Shown in pieces: positions 1 to 12,046 of a stretch of DNA of 64,000 bases (position 1 is its first letter; each line of letters opens with the position of its first letter). This stretch comes from Aedes albopictus (Eukaryota; Arthropoda; Insecta; Diptera; Culicidae), in NCBI RefSeq assembly GCF_035046485.1, contig NC_085138.1:426547265-426611264 (forward strand), given 5' to 3'. Both the position numbers and the translations under genes were made by a program. The notes beneath the pieces were generated by a model. That model searched no databases and was not told where the DNA came from. It saw only the letters and a program-made list of their open reading frames with translations.

Positions 1-153
1 ACAATAAGGAGGTCATTGTCATACAGGATCTCTAAAATTTTTGTCAAAATATTCATTGGCCGCTTATATCCAGGCTGAGAATAATTTGAAGATTTTATTT
101 ATAGAACAGACAAGGATCAGGAGAATCTCTAGAATCGCTTAATCTTCTTTATT

Positions 154-908
154 ATCACTTATGTGGCACTAAAAAACGACGGGCTTGGTGGTCTAGTGGC
201 TACCGCTTCTGATTCGTATGTAGAAGGTCATGGGTTCAATCCCAGGCCCGTCCCTTTCATCCTACTTTGTTTCTTTCTATCCACTTTCTCTCTCTCTCTT
301 CACTACATATACAACTCATGTATATTCATATGTTCATAGCCATCGCTAGAACCAGAAACGAATTGAAAAAAAAAGTTGTTTCCCTTCCTTCCAACTTCCA
401 CTCACAGCACAGTGTATAAATATATAACGCCTATAAGTTATGCAACCAAAGCGTGCTGTGCCGCTTGACCTTATTCACCTTATTCACCACACAATCTATC
501 ACCTTACGAACACTATAAATAAATCCCTATCCATGGATCGCATAACCGACCCAACGGTGACTCCCAGATCTTCCATCCTTTCCATCTAACAAATACCCCA
601 TTCCGTACTGGTTGTGGGGATGCAGAGGTGCTCTCGTTCTTGAGTAGCAACAACCAGCGCACTCTAACATTCCTTTCCCTTCCCAACTGATTATAAGGAC
701 GTGGCCGGCGCCGTTATTGATCCAAAATGCATGAGCTGCTAAAATTGCACTTTGAGAATAAGTGGAGTGTCCCAGTCCTTATTCATTTGGATCTCAGTGC
801 AATTGCTACCAGCTCAGATCAATCACGGAGGAGCAACCATTGACATGTATAGTCAGATTTGATCGTTTGATCGTTGATCGTTATCATCACTTATGTGGCA
901 CTAAAAAA
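154..908 (+). mobile_element. Retroposon with tRNA-like head, flanked by 23-bp direct repeats
   Basis: The insert spans about 177-885 and is flanked by an exact 23-bp duplication at 154-176 and 886-908, which begins ATCACTTATGTGGCAC. Duplications of this length are typical of LINE-mediated target-primed insertion. The head at 181-249 resembles a tRNA. A 7-bp acceptor stem (GGGCTTG with CAGGCCC, one G-T pair), an A-box-like TGGTCTAGTGG and a B-box-like GGGTTCAATCC are visible. The anticodon loop is enlarged. The 3' end is a short GATCGTT repeat. At about 709 bp it is long for a SINE, so it may be a composite or carry an unrecognised body. I do not know the family name. Confidence 0.8.
181..249 (+). 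other. tRNA-like pol III promoter module of the retroposon
   Basis: This segment folds as a degenerate cloverleaf, with a closed acceptor stem, a TGGG/CCCA T-stem around TTCAATC, and a CTTCT/AGAAG anticodon stem with a loop of about 9-11 nt instead of 7. It lies at the 5' end of an element with target duplications, so it is a SINE head and not a tRNA gene. It could still recruit TFIIIC through the A and B boxes; that is inference. Confidence 0.65.
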
Positions 909-3076
909 TGAACAATTGTCCCAGACAATTTTCGCCAGAGTTGCCAGGGCTCTAGTTTTAAATGTAGAATACAGCTTATAATGGCTGAAATTGAATTATA
1001 CAATAGATGATTGTAAGGTCACTCAACTTGGCATTTGCTCAGCCTGCACAATGGTCGGAAAAAGATAAAGTTCGGCCAAAACTCTTTTTATGTGTTTAAT
1101 CGAAGTTATAGGTTGCCTAGATATGTTATATAGTATTTTTAGTGTTTAAAAAGGGGTATTCAAAAATTACGTAATTTCAATATTTTCAAAAACGGTGAAA
1201 ATCAGTAAACCCCATATTTTTGCGTTTTTTGTTAGAAAATCAATTCGAATTTAAATAAATGATCATCTTTCGATAAAATCCAATCAAGTTTGTTCAAAAC
1301 GTGTGAAAAATGTGGAAAGATAAATTTTATATCGATAAAAAATGGAAAAATAACGTAAAATACATGAAAAAACATGACTTTTTTAAATAGCTTGAATTTG
1401 AAAAACTGCAAATTTCTGCAAAATATTTAAACGTTTTTAGGCAGCTCTAAGCATGATGTTTAAGATGTACTATTCGAAATTGCGGCGACACGTGACGACA
1501 CGAACCGTTTTTTAACTTAAAAATTACCAAAATTTCTAAGGTACAATATATGAAAATTAGAAAAGTTTTGCGACATATTATTTTTGCACCATACGTGCAT
1601 TCAAACAGTCCAATAACAAGCTTTCATATGCTGGATAACTTAAAACATATATTCCATTCTCAAAATATTATTATTTTACTTTTTTCGAATAATTCATTTT
1701 TCAATTTTATGACTTAGGCCACTTTGGCAGTGAAAATGTCATTGAAATACAAAAGCTGGTATGCTTTCAATTAAGAATCATAAAAGTACAATACATTAAC
1801 TTTATTATAAGGTGAAATAAAGTTTAAAAATATCAATTTCGTTTTTTGGGAGTTTTGGCCGCCCCTTTGTATGGAGCCCGACCAATGTGGCCTGGTAAGA
1901 GCTAAGTCATTTGCGAGAGAACAAGTCAAATATCGTCATGACTGAATAAAGGATGAACGATTTTGAACAAAGGTTGTGTTGATGTTGAATAAGCTATGTA
2001 AGTCCTTGGTGCGAAAGCATTGATTAACTATCAAAACATCATTGTTTTGTTTACAGTTCAGCACTCCTCAATTTTGATAAACGAGAATCTTCAGCGAAGT
2101 CACGCAAAATAAATAAAAATACTGACTAATATCCATAAAATACTACCAAAACGTGGAAAACAACTATCTATTTCTAGAGAACGGTGGCAATTTCGCCGCC
2201 GTCAAAACGGTAGATCGGGAAGAACCCTCATCTCTATCGCTATCTCGATATTGGTGTTTTATAACCCGTAAGAAATCTTGTAATGCAGTGATCCTCCAGT
2301 CTGCTGCCTGTATTGCACTTACTGGATCCATTTGTGAAACATTAAACACTTTATTCTAGATCACTTCGGGAAAAGAAAAACCTCCATAAGAAACATTGCA
2401 AGAAATTCTAGGGAGTTTCTCGGTATCACGTGCGCCCCGTGGGCCGCCATTTGGTGACCACAGAATTAAGTGTGCCGCCTTGACAAACGAACGTTCGGCA
2501 GAATCTTCTGAAAATGACCAAAGTAGGTCGAAACGTTAAGAAGAATAAAGAAGAAGTTTTCAATCTTCACCGAATAGCACTAATCAGAATAAAAAACGGT
2601 GCCCAAAGCAACGATAGAGTAATTCGGAGTAAAAGTTCGCACGGGGCGAAATTTCTCAATGGGTCTTTCTCTGCGCACGAGTTGGGAACCCAAACAAATA
2701 TGTATGGGTTCGACACATAATCAGGTCAGTTACTCGTCAATGAAAATTGAAACGATTTTGTTATGCTGAGGCAAACTTATGCAAAAAATATATGTTTCGA
2801 GGTTTTTTGGGACCTTTTGGAATAAGAATTTGTAGTAACAGGAAGAAGAAGAATCTCATAACCTATTGATGTCCGAGAATCGTTATTCCATAGTAGTTCG
2901 AGAGGTGCACTTGAATAAATAATAAACTACTAATGCTTCTTGCAGAAAGCAACTTTGTTAAAACCTCGACAGTGGGGCAAAAGTTCGCACTAGGTTTCTG
3001 AATCTAGTACATCAATATACAGAATACATTATCTTCGAAGCAATGATGATTTCGTCTAGAAACTTCTATGCATGTA
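909..3076. other. AT-rich intergenic DNA, no supported gene
   Basis: I see no convincing gene here. 1000-1850 is AT-rich with long A and T runs. Short open frames at 2153-2359 (both strands) and 2514-2720 lack family signatures and are probably chance. A motif GGGGCAAAAGTTCGCA at about 2974 recurs inverted near 6886-6950, so the DNA between may have been inserted into a palindromic repeat. Confidence 0.5.
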
Positions 3077-3274
3077 AGGTACACCGGGGCAAGTTGAAAC
3101 ACGAAGTTTTGAAATAGATTTCAATACAATTTCTAAATTTTTCTTTCGTTTAAATATTGTTTGAATCAAAAACTATGTGTTATTGCATTCAAGCTGTTTA
3201 CTATCATTGGATAACATCATGTTAACCCGCTGTTTCATCTTGCCCCACCCGTTTTAACTTGCCCCGGTGTACCT
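3077..3274. mobile_element. 198-bp palindromic MITE, TA target duplication
   Basis: The ends are inverted repeats, AGGTACACCGGGGCAAGTT on the left and its complement on the right, matching over more than 20 bp with one difference. TA lies directly outside both ends (3075-3076 and 3275-3276). No coding sequence is present, so it is a non-autonomous element of the 2-bp-TSD type. Confidence 0.8.
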
Positions 3275-3570
3275 TATAAAATGTGTAGTATGCACCATCA
3301 AATCGTTCCGGCAGAGGGATTCAACTAAGTTTTGTAAGGCGTAAAAACATTTTAAAACATATTTTTCGTCATTCTCGTCGTGTCTTTTGTGTTAGTTTGC
3401 GAAGTTCTTATGTTCATCTACTTTACCGGGGTCTTTCATTGCTTAGTTTGTAAATTCACAGTTATAATACATCATCATACAGATGGAGATAAGATTCGAA
3501 TACGGTCCCATTCAATAGTTTGGAATTGTAATTTTTACAAACTTGTACTTTAATAAATCTAAAACTAGTT

Positions 3571-6500
3571 AAAAAAACCCTAATTAATCCACCTAGCGGT
3601 GATGGTGCCTTTCTCGTGCTTTAAAATATCCTTTCAACAAAACTCGAGCGACATGTTGATGACATTGACATAAATACAAAATGAAAACTGCTTGCTAAAT
3701 CTACTCATTATGGATACATTTTATATTAGCATAACATCCAATATTCAGAAAATATAAGACAACGATCCAAAACTCAAACCAAACAAGTGTCATGAAGCCG
3801 CAAAATTTTGAAACGTCATTTTAGATTTTCCGGTCATCATTTTATGACTCCGGATATCTACCCCAACTAAACTAACCGCCATCTTGAACATTGAGACACC
3901 ATCTTGGATGTTCTGGTATTCATTTTTGGACTCTGCTCCTAAAATTACATAAAATAGTCGCCGTATTGAATATTGGCATGTCGTTTATGGTTTTCTGGTT
4001 ACCAGTTTTGGACGAAGACCGGCATTCTTCCCCATTCAAACTATAGTCATATTGCAGACCTTGTGAAACAGCGCACAGCTTGGGTTTTCTGATTACAAAT
4101 TTTGAATTCTGGACATATTTTCATACAAAATATGCCCATAATGCAAGAATTAAAAATCCTATAAAATAGGCACTAACTTGAATACTAGGCCATTATCTTG
4201 GACTTTGGACCGCTATTTTGGATACTCTGGTGGACTCCAAACAAATTTCCCATACCAAATACACTTATTTTACATAGTTTTAGAGCTCAAAATTCCTTAA
4301 AATAGCCACCATCTTCTGTTTACGCGATCAAATTCTTATTTTTCCATTCAACGCTGACCAATCCTGCTATAACTTTACACCTTAGGAATCTGAAATGGTA
4401 CTATTTGATGAGATCGCTTTAGTTTTGTCTATATTTTGTTCTCATATATGAGAACTTAAACCTATTCGTCACTGTTGTTCATACCTAATGTTTATCAGGC
4501 CATTAAACAAAGCCACGATTTAATTCTTCACATGAACGGTGGTTCTACTACACAACAGCTAGTCTTTAATGTGATCTAAGGCTATTTTCTTGCTAAGCGT
4601 TCATTAGATTATCAAAAAATCTGCGATCTGATGTGTCGTATGTATGGGTTTGCTTCATTTTTATACTTGGTAATTTCGGGTGGGATAGCCAGATCTGATT
4701 CCATGAGTCATGGACCATGACACTACCGGTTGTCCCAATTATGGTCTGAGAATAATTTATTGCTATTTACTCACCTTTACCTAATCACCGCGATTTGATA
4801 TATCGCATGAATGGGTTTGCTTCTCTTTTACTTCTAACCACTTTCGAAGCCACAGCTGAACCCGCAACACTACCGGGAATCTAATGTGCTCTGACCCTAT
4901 TTTTCCATCAGGTTGTCGATAAGTCGTGATCAGTCTTTGTTCTACTGCTCGTGTTGTGTGTAGGTAAGAGGTAACGATAGCGCACGAATGTATCAAAGCC
5001 GACTGACACCCGACTGCGGCAACGAAATGAAGGTTGTAAAAAGTGTCGAATGTTTACAAGACTGGTCGTGATTTGATGTACCGCATCCATGGGTTTGGTT
5101 AAATTTTACATTTTACTACCCGGATCTGATTCCGGGTAACTACCGGCTGAACCAAATATGGTCTAACATTATTGTCTTGTTAACTGCTCATCGGTTAAAT
5201 AAAAACGCTGCAAATTGAAGGTGTCACATGCAGGGTTTGACAATTTCGACGGGACTCTCTGAACCAATTCCGGACCACTACCAGTGACGTAAGGCTTTTT
5301 TGTAGCTAACTGTTCATCAGGTTATCGCAAAAGCCACGATTTGATGTGTCACATGCCTGGATTTGGTTCATTTTTACATTTGGCCTCTTCCGGCCACTCA
5401 AAACCGATTCCGAAACACTTGCTGACAGTTCATTAGGTAATCTAAAAAGCTGCTATTTGATGTGACGCATGTACGGGTTTGTTTCTCTTTCAGATTTAAC
5501 CACTTCGGCGGGAACCCCGGAACGGGTTCCGGGACACTACTGGTTCAGATATGATCTGAGATGGTTTTCCTGCTCATTGTCCATCAGGTCATCGAAAATG
5601 CCGTGGTTTGATGTGCCGCATGCATGGGTTTGGTTCAATTGTATATTTGGCCACTTCCAGCGGGATGCCTAGAACCGGTTTCGGAACACTACCGGTTCAG
5701 ATATGATCTGAGACTATTTTTCTGCTTACCGCTCATCAGGTTATCGAAAATGCCGTGGTTTGATGTGTCGCATGCATGGGTTTGGTTCACTTGTATATTT
5801 GGCCACTTCCAGCGGGACGACTAGAACCGGTTCCGGAACACTACCGGTTCAGATATGGTCTGAGATGATTTTCCAGCTCATTGTCCATCAGGTCATCTAA
5901 AATGCCGTGGTTTGATGTGTCGCATGCATGGGTTTGGTACAATTTTATATTTGGCCACTTACAGCGGGACGCCCAGAACCGGTTCGGGAACACTACCGGT
6001 TCAGATATGGTCTGAGACTATTTTCCTGCTTACCGCTCATCAAGTTATCGAAAATGTCGTGGTTTGATGTGTCTCATGCATGGGTTTGGTTCACTTTGAT
6101 ATTTGCCACTTCCGGCGGGGCACCCGGAACCGGTTCCAGAACACTACCGGTTCAGATATGGTCTTAGACTATTTTTCTGCTTACCGCTCATCAGGTTATC
6201 GAAAATGCCGTGGTTTGATGTGTCGCATGCATAGGTTTGATGCATTATCATATCTGGTCCCTTCCTGGGGTACCGTTCCGGAACACCTAAATGGCCATAT
6301 CTCCGGAACGGCTGAACCGATCCGAACCATTTTCAATAGGAAACAATGGGACCAGATTCCGCGTCGAATGAACCGTCGGTCATTGAAATCGGATGAGGTT
6401 TACTGCCAAAAAGTGATGTGAGTTTTTTTGTACACACACATACACACACACAGACATCACCTCAATTCGTCGAGCTGAGTCGATTGGTATATAAGACTTG

Positions 6501-6591
6501 ACCCCTCCGGAGGCTCTATCAAATTTTCGTTTTTGGAGTGAACATATAGCCTTTCGGTACACCTTGGTGTACGAGAAAGGCAAAAAAAAAA
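3571..6591 (-). mobile_element. Satellite-bearing dispersed element, copy A
   Basis: One end carries TTAATCCACCTAGCGGTGAT followed by GCCTTTCTCG. The other end carries GGTGTACGAGAAAGGC. Both ends match a second copy at about 34.19-36.37 kb in the opposite orientation. TAGTT occurs just outside each end (3566-3570 and 6592-6596), a possible 5-bp target duplication, although the adjoining A-runs make the exact edges uncertain. The interior holds degenerate and then regular 152-bp satellite repeats, and a short CA-rich microsatellite near 6430. No transposase is visible and the class is unknown. Confidence 0.65.
4600..6240. repeat. 152-bp satellite array inside copy A
   Basis: GTGGTTTGATGTG recurs at 5603, 5755, 5907, 6059 and 6210, a spacing of 151-152 bp. 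Older diverged monomers extend leftward to about 4600. Most monomers contain GGAACCGGTTCC or a near variant, a perfect 12-bp palindrome, and a GCATGCATGGG block. Several 60-110 residue open frames in this array resemble one another only because the DNA is repeated. Confidence 0.85.
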
Positions 6592-8068
6592 TAGTTTTGC
6601 AGCAGATTTGAGTTTTTTCATGTATTTTGTGCGAAACGTATCTCTATGATTACCCCTCAATGTATTTTGACAACTTCAGTAACGCTGGAAAGGACAGCTC
6701 TTAGTTATAAGTTGTGGAAGTATTAATAAAATACATTGTAAACCAGAGCAGTACACCAGGACGTATTCCAGTTGAGCCGTAATGCCAGGAACAGAAAGAA
6801 ACAGATTTCATGGCTAGAGTGAAAGGATGAGCAAGAATTAACATGAAATAAATGAACTTCACACTTATAAACTAGCCTGTAGGATGTGCGAACTTTTGCC
6901 CCGCATAATACGAACTTTTGCCCCCAGTATGGGACAAAAGTTCGCATTGGAGTTCTTCTATTGAACATTGTTCTACTAAAACTACAAAGGAACGTGAAGA
7001 AATCTAGTACTACGTTTTGAAGGTAACCCGTTTAACGAAGTATAACGATGTTATTTCTTTTTGTTTAATAATTATTTTGTGAAGTCTGTTAGGTGCAAAA
7101 TGTTTCCCCGCTTGACTCTAAGTAAGTATTCTATTTGATTTTTTTTTAGATTTGCGTTCTATTTTTGGGATTTATTATGATATGCAAAAGTTTCTCACTA
7201 AAGGTGCCATTAGACTGTTTGTCATTATGCCAAATAATTGCCGTTGAAGTCTGACATTTATCCAAGGTAGCTATGAAATATTTGTAATGGGGCCTTAATG
7301 GTTTATTTACTACTAAAGGATGAATAAAAGAGCCCTAGTGCTAAACTTTCAGTTATGCTAATAAGCTGGATGAAGGACTGTAGAGTAGATGCATAATATT
7401 TATTTAACAACGAATGCTGAATAAGACATAGGTTGTGAACCCAACAAGCTTATATTCAACTTGTATCCAGCTTACATATCATTCAGCTGTTGTTAGAATT
7501 AACAACCACTGTTCAGCTATGACTCTCACTGTTCAGCTATCATTGTTACTTGCAAGCCCGTGCACAAGGGGGGGGGGGTTTGGGTGTTAAACACCCTCCA
7601 TTACCGACGCTCCATACACTGGGCGCCCCTCCGCCTTTTGCCGAAATTGGGAAAAATCCCTCCCTTGGCGCCACTTCTGCGCACAGGCCTGGTTACTTGG
7701 GTACTTACGGTCAAACTGTTCATTTGGATCTCTGAACCGGGACTGCCGGGCGCTTGACAACTGGTTTGATAGGGCTGCAACGATCGTGGCAACTGACAAC
7801 CGACGCATAAATGGTTTGACGCGACACGTAGAAATCGTTCTGGAGCATATATCGGAGACGTGTTATGATTATTTCATGTCGCAAGACAACCTGCACAATT
7901 GGGTTTTTAAATTAAGAAAAATTCAATGATTTTTTTTATTTTTTTTTTTAACAAAAGAGCACCTTTTCTGAGCCGCTATGATTTTTTTCAGATTTTTAGA
8001 ACTTTATTTTGGTATCTAAAATCAATTTCAAAGAGATTTTTTGAAATCACCTTTTGACAACTGGGTAA
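6592..8068. other. Intergenic repeats, no supported gene
   Basis: 6690-6720 has weak similarity to the tail of the Feilai-like SINE. 6886-6955 has three copies, in both orientations, of a GCGAACTTTTGCCCC motif that also occurs near 2974. A ten-base G run lies near 7569. Overlapping short open frames at 7550-7808 on both strands show no recognisable domain. Confidence 0.45.
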
Positions 8069-8233
8069 GGGGCTGTCCATTTATTACGTAAGGCAATTTT
8101 TACGATTTTTCGACACCCCCTCCCCCCCTTGTAAGATTTTTTGTATGAAAGTCAGAATATTTTTGTATGGCACGTAAGATTTCTCAAACCCCCCCTCCCT
8201 CCATAAACCCTTACGTAATTAATGGACGGCCCC
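8069..8233. mobile_element. 165-bp MITE, GGGGCTGTCC family, TAA target duplication
   Basis: The ends are GGGGCTGTCCATTTATTACG and the complement of GGGGCCGTCCATTAATTACG. TAA lies directly outside both ends (8066-8068 and 8234-8236). The interior is a C-rich imperfect palindrome. The same family occurs at 13896-14060. The 3-bp duplication and length fit the 3-bp-TSD MITEs known in Aedes. Confidence 0.88.
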
Positions 8234-8487
8234 TAACTGCTTGACAGCTCCGCTCAGTACAAAATGCGACGAGGGGTGATTCGACAAATCGCTCCCATAC
8301 AAATTTCAAATTGATTTTTAAATAGGTTCCAGGGCAAAAACATCGATGAAAATTTGGAATTCAGCTCAGTTTGGCATGGAGATTCAGAATATGGAATTAT
8401 CTCAACACCACTAAAGAAGCCAATTGATCTTGGGAGGGCAATTGCTGATCGGGTCGTAAAGACCGCCCTGCAGAATCGTTTTAATGG

Positions 8488-9030
8488 TAGGGGAGACTGA
8501 GGAGACTTGATCCCTGGGGAGACTTGTTCCCCCCATATTTGCTCGGAATCAAAAACATTTTTCTTCTAGCATTATTTTTAAAAATTACTCCTGGACAAAC
8601 GACTATGCTTTGGCTACAAGTGATTTCGATTGTACATTGCATTATTTTTTAACGACTGATGGTTTGTTTTCAGTCCTTCAGAAATCTTTTAGGCGATCCC
8701 GAAAATATCAATAACTTTATGAAAATTAAACTTAATCGTGTCAAAATTTCACAGCACATAGTTAAAATGAAATACTTTCAAACTTATTTATCCAAATAAA
8801 GCTGTTGTTAACATATTTTAATTAATTCAGCTTAGTATACACAACAGTGACATGGGGAGACTTGATCCCTCGAGGATTACTATTACACACACATTATACA
8901 TGTGAAAAATAAAATTCTATTCGGAAGCCTCTTTTTACTTGAAATTCTAGTCTATTCAACGATAAAATGTGACAGATAATTATATCTTTAGTACAAACCA
9001 AGAGAAGGGGGATCAAGTCTCCCCATTTTG
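8488..9030. repeat. Repeat with GGGGAGACTTGATCCC motifs
   Basis: GGAGACTTGATCCC occurs near 8503 and 8852, and its complement near 9007 and, degenerate, near 9175. This suggests an old inverted-repeat element of about 540 bp or more. Edges and target duplication are unclear and nothing coding is visible. Confidence 0.45.
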
Positions 9031-9189
9031 AAAATACGGCATATCCTTAAAAATTTAAAGAAATCTTACAATTTTAAACACTCCATATTCATCGAAAATA
9101 CAAGAAAACTCGAAAAGAAAATGAATAGGAAGACTCTGGAATGATTTTCCCTTTAAATAAACCATGTGCTCAAAGGGGGATCAAGTGTC

Positions 9190-9940
9190 ACCCATTTTTG
9201 AAAAATACCGTTTACACGGGGTAAGCTTTGAGCATCTCTGTTGACCACAGGAGCCTTGTTGGTCTCTATGTTTCGGATGGCTGTTTCAATCTCCTGCAGT
9301 AATGGTGCTTCAGAGTTCACGCGGATGATGCGCCGTATCCTTGGCGAGTCATGCAAAGATATTGAAGGTTGGTCGAACGTCGAAACTTAAAAAAGTTGTT
9401 CGCAGTGCTTAAAGCAACGTTTAAGTTGGCCAACTGGGTCGGTGAGAAGCTATCCAGTGGTGTCTTTTTAACTGGCATCCTCGGATTCATCCTTGCTCCG
9501 TAGAGTTTATCGTAGAGTAGGCGGTTATTGCCGATTGTGACGGCTTTCTTTTCTTGATTGACAAGGTTAGTAAGGCTGTCTCATCTGCAACAGCGTAAGA
9601 CTTATTTTTCCTTTTGGCTTTCCTGATTCTGGCCCCACTTGACTTCTATGCACATTAACCCACTGTTTTACTGGGTGCGTAGCTCATTCAGGTTTCTTTC
9701 GCTCGTTTTAATAAAGGCCATCTTGATGTCCGTCCACTGCATTTCTACGTTAACACCTTCCGGAACATCCATCGCTTGAAATTCAAGTTCGGCAACTTAG
9801 AATTTCTTTACAACGAAATCTTCTAGTCAGAGTGTGATCAATCGTCGTCCGAATCTATCCTTCCACCGCTGAATCCGAGCACCGGCTGCGCATTAGAAGG
9901 TGATGATGGTCAGACGTGACATCCACGTTACGATTTTTTT
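9190..9940 (-). mobile_element. Decayed RTE-type non-LTR retrotransposon remnant
   Basis: Read on the minus strand, 9940 to 9700 resembles the end of an endonuclease domain (SDHHLLM, then WTDIKMAFIKTSERNL), and 9356-9250 resembles the region before the reverse transcriptase (EIETAIRNIETNKAP). Frameshifts and stops break it. It is more decayed than the related copy at 40.6-43.9 kb, and assignment rests only on these short motifs. Confidence 0.55.
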
Positions 9941-9959
9941 CGGAAATGAATTATCTCTG

Positions 9960-10260
9960 GAGAAATTCCTTCAGAAGTTACTAGTGTAATCTATGACAGA
10001 GCTCTTGAGAGAATAACTATCAAAATTTCCTTGAAGAAATTCCTGCAGGAATCCCTGTGTATGCTCATAGAATCCCGCCCTGACGAAATCCTTACAGGAA
10101 CACCTCCTAGAGCGATCTCTACATAACTCCTTTATAACGAATAGCTGAAGAAATCCCTCAAGGCGGATTCCCTCAACCCTTAATGATTCTCTGAAGAACA
10201 TTCTGGAAAAATGTTCAGAAGAATTCATGAAGGGTTTTCTGAAGGAGCTCCAGGAGGATG
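9960..10260. repeat. CTGGAGGAATTC-type short tandem repeat, minor array
   Basis: Diverged 12-15 bp units of the type GAAATTCCTGAAGGAATCC. They belong to the same family as the large array at 14.3-22.9 kb. The 114-residue minus frame here is a by-product. Confidence 0.65.
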
Positions 10261-10998
10261 CAATTGGGTTCTTTAGAGGTATCCAGATTTTTGCATAATC
10301 GGAATCTTCGTCCAAAAATTAGTCGAAATCCAAAATTTCATCATTTTTGGTATTTGGGAACTATTTCTTAAACAAATTTAATGTTTGTATGGGGATTTTT
10401 TTTTGTTCGAGGCGAATTGTCACTTTTTCGATTGAACTGTCATTCCATCCACGGAAATTAAAACTGTTTTGTTTATTTAACCATCAAAACAAAGGAATTT
10501 TGAACGCAATAAATTCACGTTATATTCAGAAAAATGAGCTCTTTCGATTAGGCTGAAGAAAATGGCCATATTTAATTTACTAAACAACCCAATAATCAAG
10601 AATTGTGTGCCTATCGATTTTTCTTCTTCTTTGCGTAACGTTGCCACTAACACAAACGCTTAGTGTTCTATGAACACTTTCACATGTATTAACTGCGAGC
10701 TTCCTCTTCCAATGACCACAGAGAAACAGACGTAGCACTTAGAACATATTTCATTAAAAAACTTCGTCACGAAAACGCAATCGCCCAATGCCAAATGAAC
10801 TGTGTTTGGCCGGGGCGCCACTAGATGGCGGTAGTGAGCAAACGTCAAACAGGAGCAAAAACGATACCAGTGCCGCGAGTGGTCAATCTACCTACTACTG
10901 AATATTTGAATCAATCGTTAAAAAGGTGATCGACGGGAAGCGATGAAAGTGTGCTATTTAGTGGATCCCCCTAATATGTGATCAGAGATGCTATTATA
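10261..10998. other. Intergenic DNA with a Feilai fragment
   Basis: 10656-10725 on the minus strand matches the tail region of the Feilai-like SINE (GAGGAAGCTCGCAGTTAAT when complemented). The rest shows no gene or repeat I recognise. Confidence 0.45.
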
Positions 10999-11394
10999 CC
11001 CAAGTAACCAAAAGTTGCGCTTCCCATGACAAAATGCACTTTCAAGTTCCGCGAAATCCAGACGAAGTTCCAAATGGAACTTTCTGGCTGCTTAAGAGGC
11101 TAACGATGAGCCTTGCTGGAACTTCGGTCACAAGTTCCGGCAAGGCTCATTGTTAGCTTCTTAAGCAGCCAGAAAGTTCCATTCGGAACTTTATCTGAAC
11201 TTCACTGAACTTCAAAGCTGCTTAAGATGCTACTCGGAACTTTTAAGTTCATAGAAGTTCAGTTGAATAGCATTGTGTTTCAATGAAGATTAAATTTATT
11301 TCTTTTACAGAAAACAACTGTTAGGCAAACACGAATAAAAGACAAATATGAATTCATCAAATCAATGAATACTAGGCTTGAGTAAAAAAAAAAT

Positions 11395-11462
11395 GCCGGC
11401 CATCGGATTCGAACCGATAGTCACTGCGGGAGATCCCTACGCTCTACCATAGTACTACAGTT
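11395..11462 (-). other. tRNA-like sequence within the inverted-repeat element
   Basis: On the minus strand there is a good B box, GGTTCGAATCC, inside a perfect ATCGG/CCGAT T-stem, and an A-box-like TGGTAGAGCG. The 3' end GGCCGGC has no matching 5' acceptor strand, so this is not an intact tRNA gene. Confidence 0.6.
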
Positions 11463-11565
11463 GCGATTGAGTGAATAGCAGCTAAAATCTGACTTGAATC
11501 AATTTTCTGACGGCAGCTAGTTTTGCACATTTGTACAGTAGTGAAGTTAGCTTGACTTAGTCGAG

Positions 11566-11641
11566 TGTCTTCAACAGCGCAGCGGTAAGACGGCAGGCTA
11601 TCACGCAGGAGGATCCAGTTCAAATCCTACATAGCAGCGAC
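11566..11641 (+). other. Second tRNA-like sequence, opposite orientation
   Basis: AGCGCAGCGGTAAGA resembles an A box and AGTTCAAATCC at 11617-11627 is a B box, separated by a normal distance. No complete acceptor stem is visible. It differs in sequence from the first module, so it is not an inverted copy of it. Confidence 0.55.
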
Positions 11642-11881
11642 ATGTGTGAAAATATAATTATCAGAAGCAATTTCCAGACATGAATCACAAACCCCCACCA
11701 ACAGGGTTGTGATTCTGGAACACACATTTTTGTTTCTGCATGAATTTTGTCAAAGTTCTGTCAGAAGCTGCTTAGAAGGCTATCCAGTGTGCTTATGTGA
11801 ACTTTCAAGTTCCAAAATTACTTAAAAATGAAGCTGCTTAGAAGGCTAATGAGCACCCCGAACGAGATGCTTAGCTTATAA

Positions 11882-12046
11882 GGGGCTGTCCATAAACCAC
11901 GTGGTCATTTTTTTGGGACTTTTCAAACCCCCCCCCCCCCCCCCCCCGCGTGGTCATTTGTCCATACAAAATTTTTAATTTGTCCATACAAAATAGTAAT
12001 TGGCCGAACCCCCCCCCCCATGAACACGTGGTTTATGGACAGCCCC
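11882..12046. mobile_element. 165-bp MITE, CCACGTGGTCAT subfamily, TAA target duplication
   Basis: The ends are GGGGCTGTCCATAAACCACG and its complement. TAA lies outside both (11879-11881 and 12047-12049). The terminal ten bases equal those of the 8069 MITE, but the inner part reads CCACGTGGTCAT instead of TTACGTAAGG. The loop holds long C runs. It is nested in the tRNA-bearing element. Confidence 0.88.

Noticed and set aside
181..249. Functional tRNA gene
   Set aside because: Anticodon loop is too large and the sequence heads an element with target-site duplications.
4600..6240. Regularly spaced repeats resembling a CRISPR array
   Set aside because: Whole 152-bp monomers are similar, with no unique spacers; this is satellite DNA in a eukaryote.
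5469..6421. Series of similar 66-113 residue frames
   Set aside because: Translation of the 152-bp satellite; no start context or domain.
6690..6725. Feilai fragment
   Set aside because: Only about 25 bases of weak similarity (AGCTCTTAGTTATAA); not enough to call.
11395..11641. Pair of functional tRNA genes
   Set aside because: Acceptor stems do not close; both lie inside an inverted-repeat element.
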